This document shows, piece by piece, positions 54,973 through 61,113 of a stretch of 64,000 nucleotides of DNA (position 1 is the stretch's first letter; the number at the start of each line of letters is the position of its first letter). The stretch lies in the NCBI RefSeq assembly GCF_000192225.1, contig NZ_GL872418.1, forward strand, positions 1-64,000, in the 5' to 3' direction. Source of the stretch: Capnocytophaga sp. oral taxon 338 str. F0234 (GTDB lineage: Bacteria; Bacteroidota; Bacteroidia; Flavobacteriales; Flavobacteriaceae). A program made the position numbers and the translations under genes. The notes below the pieces were generated by a model. The model was not told the origin of the DNA. It worked only from the letters and a program-made list of their open reading frames with translations, and made no database searches.

Positions 54973-55968
54973 CTATTGTTTGATCTTAATTCTTATATAC
55001 TTACAAGGTTTATCTGGCTTATCGTATTGATAACTATCATAGGCATCCATGGCAACATATAGGCACCCGTCTTTTCCAAAGAAAGTAGGTCGTTTTTTAT
55101 CATTCTCATAGGCTATCCAATAGCGAACCCCCACCACTGCTACAAGTTCAATTTCGAAAGGCTCCTTATTGAGAACTTTGTATAAGGCAATAGCAGTAGG
55201 TCCTCCCATTTCTGTAACACCAAGCGTAATGATATACTTCCCATTTGGGGAAAGGTAAGGGTGACTATCTATTTCTGTCTTATGACCCGTTCTTTTATCT
55301 ATAAAAAACTTATCCCATGCCTCGTCGTAAGTTCCTGCTATAAGGTACTGATGTATTGGCTTCATCTCACCCAAATATTCATATTCCTCCCTATCTGCCT
55401 CTGGATTCAACTCTGAATCCTTAAGCTCAACAAGTGTATCTCTACAGGGTAGTGTTAGAATCCATTTTTCTTTTTTAATAGAAACTGTATCTCTTTCCAA
55501 TGGAAAATATCCATTGCTCAATGCTTTTTGATATTCTTCATAAGAAATCAAATTAATTATAAAATATTTAGAAAGAGTAGTTCCTTCTTCATTCTCTATA
55601 GTACCATCTTCTCGTTTTTTACCTATTATATAAACATCTTCTAAGGCTTCCTTAGTAAAACGAATATCCTCATAGCTGCCCATATCCTCCTTGCGAAGAT
55701 ACCAATCCCAATTACTTTTTATTTTATAGAAATGCTCCGATTCCGCTTCTATTTCAAAGAGATATCCAAAAGAGTCTAATCTGTCTTTAGGCTCACTATG
55801 AATATCAGGTTCTGTATATTGCATAGCTGTAGAGCTAATCACATACAACTCCTTCTCCACTGGCACAAACACTTCTTCTTGTTGTTGCTTTTCCTCTGCC
55901 GATTGTTGCCCTTGAAAGAGGTTACAACTGGTAGATAACAATGCCAAAAATATTACAAAGTATTTCAT
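54973..55968 (-). CDS. lipoprotein paralogue 2 of a tandem family
   Basis: 331 residues. Lipobox LLSTSC at residues 10-15, then the shared spacer and VPVEKELYVI. Residues 45-110 look like an SH3-type small beta domain (TAMQYTEPDIHSEP, FEIEAESEHFYKI, then WDWYLRKEDMGSY), nearly identical to paralogue 3. The C-terminal half has FIDKRTGHKTEIDSHPYLSPNGKYIITLG and ends RIKIKQ. It follows paralogue 3 by 11 bases. Function unknown. Confidence 0.8.
   Translation of the reverse strand: MKYFVIFLALLSTSCNLFQGQQSAEEKQQQEEVFVPVEKELYVISSTAMQYTEPDIHSEPKDRLDSFGYLFEIEAESEHFYKIKSNWDWYLRKEDMGSYEDIRFTKEALEDVYIIGKKREDGTIENEEGTTLSKYFIINLISYEEYQKALSNGYFPLERDTVSIKKEKWILTLPCRDTLVELKDSELNPEADREEYEYLGEMKPIHQYLIAGTYDEAWDKFFIDKRTGHKTEIDSHPYLSPNGKYIITLGVTEMGGPTAIALYKVLNKEPFEIELVAVVGVRYWIAYENDKKRPTFFGKDGCLYVAMDAYDSYQYDKPDKPCKYIRIKIKQ
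55837..55927. repeat. 5'-end repeat of lipoprotein paralogues, copy 2
   Basis: Second copy of the ~90-base block; differs from copy 1 at only a few positions. Confidence 0.7.
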
Positions 55969-55979
55969 TAGTTGGTTAT

Positions 55980-57011
55980 TTACTGATAACTATCTTTGAT
56001 TTTGATTCTCAAATACTTACAAGGCTTATCTGATTCTTTATAATTATACTCATAGCTATCTAAAGCATCCATGGCAACATACAAGCACCCATCTTTGCCA
56101 AAGAACGTAGGTCTATTTTTAGATGCTTCGTAGGTTACCCAATAGCGAATCCAAGCGGATACTACCAGTTCAATAGCAAAAGGCTCTTTGCTTAACACCT
56201 TATATAGCGCAATAGCTGTAGCCCCTCCCATCTCTGTCACCCCTAAAGTGATGATATACTTTCCATCAGGCGAAAGGTAAGGGTGACTTTCTATTTCTGT
56301 TTTATGGCCTGTTCTTTTATCTATAAAAAACTTACCCCTAGCCTCATAGTAGTAACCTGCTATAAGATATTGGTGTATGGGCTGCATCTCTCCCTCATAT
56401 TCATAGACTTCCAAGTCATCTTGGGGCGTCATTTCTACATCCTTAAGCTTAACTACCGTATCGCTACAAGGGAGTGATAGTATTCCCTCTTTCTTTTTTA
56501 TAGTGAGGGTATCTTTTACCAAAGGAAAATATCCTTTTTTCTTTGCTTTTTGATATGCTTCATAAGAAATCATGTCAATTGTAAAGTATTTGGAAAGGGT
56601 AGTCCCCTCTTTTTCATCTACAAAAGTATCTCCCTCCCATTTACCTATAGAATTGACTGCTTCCAAGACCTCCTTAGTAAAACGAATATCCTCATAGCTT
56701 CCCATATCTTCCTTGCGAAGATACCAATCCCAATTGCTTTTTATCTTATAGAAATGCTCCGATTCCGCTTCTATCTCAAAAAGATTTCCAAAAGAATGCA
56801 CCTCCTCTTCGGGATCACTATGAATATCTGGCACTGTATATCGCAGTGCTGTAGGGCTAATCACATACAACTCCTTCTCCACTGGCACAAAGACTTCTTC
56901 TTGTTGCTGCTTTTCCTCTACAACAACACTTTCCCCTGCCGGCTGTGCTCTTTGAAAAAGGTTACAGCTTGCCAATAATAATGTTACAAAGGATATTACA
57001 AAGTATTTCAT
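55980..57011 (-). CDS. lipoprotein paralogue 3 of a tandem family, first in the operon
   Basis: 343 residues. MKYFVISFVTLLLASC with the lipobox at LLASC, a spacer lengthened by a GESVVVEE-type insertion, and the same VPVEKELYVI. The SH3-like part (TALRYTVPDIHSDP to WYLRKEDMGSY) and the C-terminal FIDKRTGHKTEIESHPYLSPDGKYIITLG are close to paralogue 2. The first codons and upstream ~60 bases of this gene recur at 60448-60532 as a truncated copy. This is probably the head of a four- or five-gene transcript running to the DUF4279 gene. Confidence 0.8.
   Translation of the reverse strand: MKYFVISFVTLLLASCNLFQRAQPAGESVVVEEKQQQEEVFVPVEKELYVISPTALRYTVPDIHSDPEEEVHSFGNLFEIEAESEHFYKIKSNWDWYLRKEDMGSYEDIRFTKEVLEAVNSIGKWEGDTFVDEKEGTTLSKYFTIDMISYEAYQKAKKKGYFPLVKDTLTIKKKEGILSLPCSDTVVKLKDVEMTPQDDLEVYEYEGEMQPIHQYLIAGYYYEARGKFFIDKRTGHKTEIESHPYLSPDGKYIITLGVTEMGGATAIALYKVLSKEPFAIELVVSAWIRYWVTYEASKNRPTFFGKDGCLYVAMDALDSYEYNYKESDKPCKYLRIKIKDSYQ
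56859..56967. repeat. 5'-end repeat of lipoprotein paralogues, copy 3
   Basis: Third copy, carrying an extra 18 bases within the spacer codons. Confidence 0.65.
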
Positions 57012-57071
57012 GGGTTAGTTATTATTTATCAGCATTTCACTATTCATTCCCAGCGTGGTGATGAATTGAGG
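56983..57071. repeat. repeat B, copy 1 (lipoprotein 5' end and upstream region)
   Basis: Covers the first nine codons of paralogue 3 and about 60 bases upstream, ending in a degenerate form of the palindrome at 60501-60529. The other copy is at 60448-60532. The two copies differ by a few substitutions and small indels. Confidence 0.7.
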
Positions 57072-57101
57072 AGTAAGTTACAAATTGGCGCTTGTTAAGA
57101 C

Positions 57102-58331
57102 CTATTCATAATAAGTAAAGTTTCTCTCTATAAGATAATCTAAACTATCTCTAAAGAATTTAGCTTCATAGATGCAGTTGTTATACTTATCATATTTGTA
57201 AATACTTTTACCTATAGTTTCTATGGTTCTCGTTCTTATGTTGTAGACTTTGGAAAGTTCCATCGTACAATTCCCCTTTTCATCATAAGAATAATAAACG
57301 CCTCCTTGTAGCTTTCCATCGGGAGAGAATTCCTCTTGCTGGGTCGTTTTTCCATTCTCTTCTCTCCAGAAAGTAATACTTTTAAGAGTCCCTTGTACAT
57401 AAGTATAATTTTCTTTCAATTTCTTATCCTCATAGCAATAAGAAGTAATCACTTTGAAATCATCCGTATCTATGTATTGGTCTTCTACGAGGTCACCATT
57501 CGCATCATAGGTATAATAAGTGATGGTCTCATTCCTCTTTTTATCTTTTTCTCCTGAGTGAGTTTCGTAAGAAGTTTTCTGCCACACTTTTCCGTTAGAG
57601 AGATAGGCAAAGGTATCAAAATAGTGTTTGTTTCCTTGTTCTATCCTTTCCCTTATAAGAAGTTGTCCTTTATCATCATAGGTATAATAGGTAGTTGTAT
57701 TCTCTTCTTTATTGGTCAGATTTTTGTATTCCTCTTTAGTCAGATTTCCTTTGGCATCATAAGTGAAAGCCATTTTAGCCTGTAGTTTGTTTCCAGCATA
57801 CACTAAAATACTTTCTTTTTGTTCTTTGTGATTGAACTTAGTAATATCCTTGAATACATTCTTTTTTTTCTTATCAAAACTCGTATTTATCACGGTTTCC
57901 CTTGAGGCCACTTCTTTTCCTTTGTATGTATAAGTTTCCAAGGAATGTGCTACTTCTTTTTTGTCTTGATATTGGAAACTTTCTATATGTGAAGGGAGCC
58001 AAAGGTTGTTATAAGTAAAAATCTGCTTGTACTTTACATTGCCTAAGGTATCAAATGTTTGGAATTTGGTGATATTACCCTCTCTGTCAAAGCTATATTT
58101 GCAATGTTCGTTCGTGCTATTGGACTCTTCATCATTAGGGAACCTTTTCTTATCTACCCCTTCGGATACTTCTTCGCCTATATAATAGATTCTCTCCACG
58201 GATTTTACACGTCCCTGAAGTGTGCCTCCAAAAGCCTCTAATTGTTCCTCTGTATATTTGCCTTCATCCTTCTCTTGTGCAGAAAGAGAAAAGCAAGCAC
58301 AAAAAAGTAATGTTATAAAATAGGGTTTCAT
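57102..58331 (-). CDS. exported YD-repeat-like protein
   Basis: 409 residues from ATG 58331, which opens a signal peptide (MKPYFITLLFCACFSLSAQ). A longer frame runs to 58382, but its first codons come from a duplicated antitoxin start (see repeat A). The mature part is full of short repeats of the kind YxYDxxGN: FTYDAKGNLTKEEY, YYTYDDKGQLLIRERI, YYTYDANGDLVEDQY, YYSYDEKGNCTMEL, YKYDKYNNCIYEA. They resemble RHS/YD sugar-binding-type repeats or antigen-43-like beta hairpins. No toxin domain follows; the protein ends with NFTYYE. Role unknown, probably surface or periplasmic. Confidence 0.75.
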   Translation of the reverse strand: MKPYFITLLFCACFSLSAQEKDEGKYTEEQLEAFGGTLQGRVKSVERIYYIGEEVSEGVDKKRFPNDEESNSTNEHCKYSFDREGNITKFQTFDTLGNVKYKQIFTYNNLWLPSHIESFQYQDKKEVAHSLETYTYKGKEVASRETVINTSFDKKKKNVFKDITKFNHKEQKESILVYAGNKLQAKMAFTYDAKGNLTKEEYKNLTNKEENTTTYYTYDDKGQLLIRERIEQGNKHYFDTFAYLSNGKVWQKTSYETHSGEKDKKRNETITYYTYDANGDLVEDQYIDTDDFKVITSYCYEDKKLKENYTYVQGTLKSITFWREENGKTTQQEEFSPDGKLQGGVYYSYDEKGNCTMELSKVYNIRTRTIETIGKSIYKYDKYNNCIYEAKFFRDSLDYLIERNFTYYE

Positions 58332-58349
58332 GGTTAAAATAGGGTTTAA

Positions 58350-58481
58350 AGCGGTATCTAAACTAATGGATTCTTTCATCATTCAGGTTTTTAACAAATA
58401 TGGTTTATTCTTCTTTGGCATCAAAAAGCTACACGCTATTTTTTATAATAGGTACAAGCAAAACGCTCACACCAGCGAGGG
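58350..58481. repeat. repeat A, copy 1 (antitoxin start region joined to the YD-repeat gene)
   Basis: 132 bases aligned without gaps to 60316-60447. It contains the upstream region and first 11 codons of the putative antitoxin at 60151-60345 (here KESISLDTAL-like), now fused in frame to the region before ATG 58331. Confidence 0.85.
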
Positions 58482-58495
58482 CTTTTATTTTTCTG

Positions 58496-58503
58496 CAAAT
58501 ATA
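58496..58503 (-). promoter_or_regulatory. -7 element outside repeat A, copy 1
   Basis: TATATTTG on the minus strand lies just beyond the repeat, 165 bases before the YD-repeat protein ATG. It may be the original promoter of the antitoxin-type leader. It is missing beside copy 2, which is cut at the repeat end. Confidence 0.45.
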
Positions 58504-58629
58504 CAAAATTAATACCTAAATAGGCAGATTACTTCATCTACTCCTTGATCAGAGCATTTTGATATTTTGGGGTTATGTATTAAAGCCCTACCACAACGTT
58601 GATTCCTTACCAACTTGTAATAGGTCTTT

Positions 58630-59037
58630 TTATGTGAATCGTACTTTTGAATATTCTTTTATTGCAATAGTGAGCTCCTCTATGGTACTACAAATTTGTT
58701 TTTCACTAAATAGTTCCTCTACTTTTAGCAAATTTGCTGCTACCTCCTCTTGGTAAGAAAGTTCTTTTATTTCTTCAAATCTTTTCTCTGGATATAGAAC
58801 TTTTAAAATATAGAAAAAGTCAAAGAAAATCTTTTTCTCTAATAGTTCTTTTGTTGTAACTGCTATTGATAAAACACCTTTCTCTATTGTAAAATTAAAG
58901 ATAAGCCCTACTTCTGGATGAATACAGGTCAAAGATGAAAACAACAAACCTCCATCTTCGACAAGTTCATTTTTATACCCTTTATCATATAATAGGCTAT
59001 ATTCTTTACGTATTTTATCTCTTATATGTAACATCAT
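58630..59037 (-). CDS. small protein of unknown function (possible immunity-type)
   Basis: 135 residues (second ATG three bases on is equally good). Helical ends and a beta centre: HIRDKIRKEYSLLYDKGYKNE, GLIFNFTIEKGVLSIAVTTKELL, and LLKVEELFSEKQICSTIEELTIAIKEY. No family recognised. Its start lies inside the 3' end of the next gene upstream (23-base overlap), so the two are translated together and probably work as a pair. Confidence 0.65.
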   Translation of the reverse strand: MMLHIRDKIRKEYSLLYDKGYKNELVEDGGLLFSSLTCIHPEVGLIFNFTIEKGVLSIAVTTKELLEKKIFFDFFYILKVLYPEKRFEEIKELSYQEEVAANLLKVEELFSEKQICSTIEELTIAIKEYSKVRFT

Positions 59038-59503
59038 TCAAAAATATAATCTTTTTTCCATTACACCTAATACCTTTTGTAAAAGCCAAATGAATGGCAA
59101 GCTTACTACTCTCCAATATATATTCGTACAGATTGCTATAATTCTCAAAATTAGTCTCTAATACATAAAAGTTCTTATCATTCAGTGGTACATAAAAAGC
59201 CTCTTCTACTTTTTCAGAAACTCCATACGAAGCCTCCTTTTCATTAGGTATGGCAACAGAAATAGAAAACTCAAATTCTTTATCCGAAGGGTAACGCATT
59301 GCCCCTTTAAAGACGCCTATTCCATTAGTGGAGCGTAAAGTTACCCTTATCATAAGCCTCCAATCCTCTAAATCTGCAACATTAATGCCCCAAATAATAG
59401 ATTTCACATAGTCATTTAAGCCTTGTCGCACAGAGTCTATATCCACATCCTCACTCAAACGAGGAATTTCAACCTGTAAACAAACTTTAACTTCTTCATC
59501 CAT
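59015..59503 (-). CDS. small protein of unknown function (possible immunity-type)
   Basis: 162 residues, acidic start MDEEVKVCLQVEIPRLSED, then helix and a beta-sheet part MRYPSDKEFEFSISVAIPNEKEA followed by AFYVPLNDKNFYVLETNFENYSNLYEYI and GIRCNGKKIIFLND. No family is assigned with certainty; the general layout recalls immunity proteins of polymorphic toxin systems. Overlaps the next gene by 23 bases. Confidence 0.65.
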   Translation of the reverse strand: MDEEVKVCLQVEIPRLSEDVDIDSVRQGLNDYVKSIIWGINVADLEDWRLMIRVTLRSTNGIGVFKGAMRYPSDKEFEFSISVAIPNEKEASYGVSEKVEEAFYVPLNDKNFYVLETNFENYSNLYEYILESSKLAIHLAFTKGIRCNGKKIIFLNDVTYKR

Positions 59504-59534
59504 AACTACTTTTATAACAGAGATTTATTAGGAA

Positions 59535-59693
59535 TTATTGATTATTGTATATCTTTGTGCTGATATAAGCATTTCGCTCGTGCTTATCATTAAAGACATA
59601 AGAAATACATCACTGAAGGATTCTTCTATGGCATGTTGAAAGATCTTTATCCTCTGTTGTACCTGATATAGTATATTGGAATATCTTTTTCAT
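59535..59693 (-). pseudogene. small broken reading frame
   Basis: In a 196-base gap one reverse frame reads MKKIFQYTISGTTEDKD from ATG 59693, meets a TGA, and continues in the same frame as YVFNDKHERNAYISTKIY to TAA at 59537. It looks like a short gene with an internal stop. Protein family unknown; the call is tentative. Confidence 0.25.
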
Positions 59694-59699
59694 CCTTTA

Positions 59700-59945
59700 T
59701 CAAATACAATCATACGCTATAGCATCTAATAAATCTGCAATTTTATCAGCCTTATCACGCGATTCATCGTTATTATTCTCCCCTTCTTCATAATACTTGA
59801 CAAATAAATTTAGTAATGTAGCCTTGATTTCTTCATTAGAAATATTATTTTTTCTTGTTAAAACAACTAAATCTATCATTAATAGAGATGATTTCGGCTC
59901 TTCTTTCAAGCTTAAGGCTTTTTCTATTTCCTCTTCTAACAACAT
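59700..59945 (-). CDS. small acidic protein of unknown function
   Basis: 81 residues, fully helical in appearance (LLEEEIEKALSLKEEP, NEEIKATLLNLFVKYYEEGENN, DKADKIADLLDAIAYDC), highly charged. It follows the truncated zeta-toxin fragment by 21 bases on the same strand. Could be an immunity or antitoxin-like protein; unrecognised. Confidence 0.55.
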   Translation of the reverse strand: MLLEEEIEKALSLKEEPKSSLLMIDLVVLTRKNNISNEEIKATLLNLFVKYYEEGENNNDESRDKADKIADLLDAIAYDCI

Positions 59946-59966
59946 AATCAGTCTTTAAAAAGTTCT

Positions 59967-60107
59967 CTATGGTATAGTGCTTGCTAAACCACTTTTCCCC
60001 GAAGCAGGTTGTCCTCCTAAGATAAAAGCAATAGGGCTTTCTTGTGAAAGTTTTTCTCTAAGTAATTTATCTCTTTTAAGAAGATAAATAGCTTCAATTT
60101 CCTCCAT
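59967..60107 (-). pseudogene. truncated zeta-toxin N-terminus
   Basis: 46 codons from ATG 60107. After a short helix (YLLKRDKLLREKL) comes PIAFILGGQPASGKSGLA, the Walker A loop of zeta-type toxins, kinases that phosphorylate UDP-N-acetylglucosamine or related molecules. The frame ends at a TAG a few residues later, so the catalytic core and substrate site are gone. It lies 43 bases behind the 64-residue gene at 60151-60345, the usual antitoxin-before-toxin order. An inactive remnant is the likeliest reading. Confidence 0.72.
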
Positions 60108-60150
60108 CTTCATTCATTTTCTTCATTAGGGGACTATAATAATGTACCAT

Positions 60151-60345
60151 TTAATCCATTACAGAAAGACGTGCCATATCATTAACCCCATATAGCATTT
60201 TTTCTTTCTGTGAATACATATCTATTTTTTGACTAAGTAACTCTTTTTCATAAGGATCATCTACTTGATCTATTTCCTTAATAGCCCTTACTTTTAAGGA
60301 GCCTACAATCTGTAAGGCAGTATCTAAACTAATGGGATCTTTCAT
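60151..60345 (-). CDS. putative antitoxin of a zeta-type toxin-antitoxin module
   Basis: 64 residues, soluble and helical: MKDPISLDTALQIVGSLKVRAIKEI, then DPYEKELLSQKIDMYSQKEKMLYG. It lies just upstream of the zeta-toxin fragment. The family itself is not one I can name, so the antitoxin label rests on position and size. Its first 11 codons and upstream ~100 bases are duplicated at 58350-58481. Its own upstream region is cut off by a lipoprotein fragment at 60447, and no promoter is visible in what remains. Confidence 0.6.
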   Translation of the reverse strand: MKDPISLDTALQIVGSLKVRAIKEIDQVDDPYEKELLSQKIDMYSQKEKMLYGVNDMARLSVMD

Positions 60346-60447
60346 AATTCAGGTTTTTGACAAATATGGTTTATTCTTCTTTGTCATTAAAAAGCTACAC
60401 GCTATTTTTTATAATAGGTACAAGCAAAACACTCGCACCAGCGAGGG
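60316..60447. repeat. repeat A, copy 2 (native antitoxin start region)
   Basis: Gap-free partner of 58350-58481 (constant offset 1966). The similarity stops abruptly at 60447, where a lipoprotein 5' fragment begins. Confidence 0.85.
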
Positions 60448-60476
60448 GTTACAAAGGATATTACAAAGTGTCTCAT
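60402..60476 (-). pseudogene. truncated lipoprotein 5' end fused to repeat A
   Basis: From ATG 60476 the first ten codons read MRHFVISFVT, matching MKYFVISFVT of paralogue 3. The frame then runs into repeat A and stops at 60402 after 24 residues. It is the scar of a fourth family member whose body has been lost. Confidence 0.65.
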
Positions 60477-60532
60477 TAATTATTATCTATTAGTGTTTTA
60501 CAATTCATCACCAGCGTGGTGATGAATTGAGG
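60448..60532. repeat. repeat B, copy 2
   Basis: Partner of 56983-57071, containing the intact 29-base palindrome at its outer end. Confidence 0.7.
60501..60529. repeat. perfect 13-bp palindrome with GCG loop
   Basis: CAATTCATCACCA, GCG, TGGTGATGAATTG. Lies 30 bases past the stop of the DUF6756 gene and could act as its terminator, although no T-run follows. A degenerate copy is at about 57043-57070. Confidence 0.7.
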
Positions 60533-60558
60533 TTTCTAATTGGGGATGGTTTATTTCT

Positions 60559-61038
60559 CTATGAGATAATACTTTTCAAGGCCTCTGTTTTACTGCCTGT
60601 AGCAATAAGGGCATCATGATGATTGATAGCTATAAGCCATTCGTATTTCTTAGAAACAAAATAAAACTCATCATAATGACGAAGTTCTCCTATAAGTGGG
60701 AGTACTGGGATTATCCTCCCTTCATAAAACCAAAACTTATCATTCTGAGATTCCGCAAAGATAAAGAATATCTCTTCCTGTGCATCAATAAGTTCAGTAA
60801 GATAATTTTCAGGATTATGAGGCGGAACAAAAGCAACCGCTTCTTGAGAGAAATCCTCCCAAAGCCAATAGTACCTACCTCTTTGATGCTTACAGAATGT
60901 CTTATAAATCTGAGTCTCTACAGCTTTCCATTCTTCTATTCCTAATGGGCGGAAATCCTCTGAAGAAATCTGCAATTGAACAACTAATTGTGCTATTTCT
61001 GTTCTAAGACTTGTCCAGGTTCGTTTTTTCTTTGCCAT
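60559..61038 (-). CDS. DUF6756-like protein
   Basis: 159 residues, basic start MAKKKRTWTSLRTEI, then FRPLGIEEWKAVETQIYKTFCKHQRGRYYWLWEDFSQEAVAF, FFIFAESQNDKFWFYEGRI and HYDEFYFVSKKYEWLIAINHHDALIATG. The pattern of aromatic strands and YEWLxxxNHHD resembles DUF6756, a family met in SMI1/immunity-type settings. The call is from memory of that pattern and should be treated as probable. It is the first gene after parC and the start of the accessory region from the right. Confidence 0.65.
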   Translation of the reverse strand: MAKKKRTWTSLRTEIAQLVVQLQISSEDFRPLGIEEWKAVETQIYKTFCKHQRGRYYWLWEDFSQEAVAFVPPHNPENYLTELIDAQEEIFFIFAESQNDKFWFYEGRIIPVLPLIGELRHYDEFYFVSKKYEWLIAINHHDALIATGSKTEALKSIIS

Positions 61039-61113
61039 TAGTTATTTCTTTTGTTTGTCTCTGAATAAGTTGAATTATATAATAGCCACTGACTTCTGAC
61101 TACTGACTACTGA

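Noticed and set aside
59550-59557. TATCTTTG on the plus strand, a possible -7 box
   Set aside because: No gene follows on the plus strand and there is no TTG at the right distance; it lies inside the tentative broken frame at 59535-59693.
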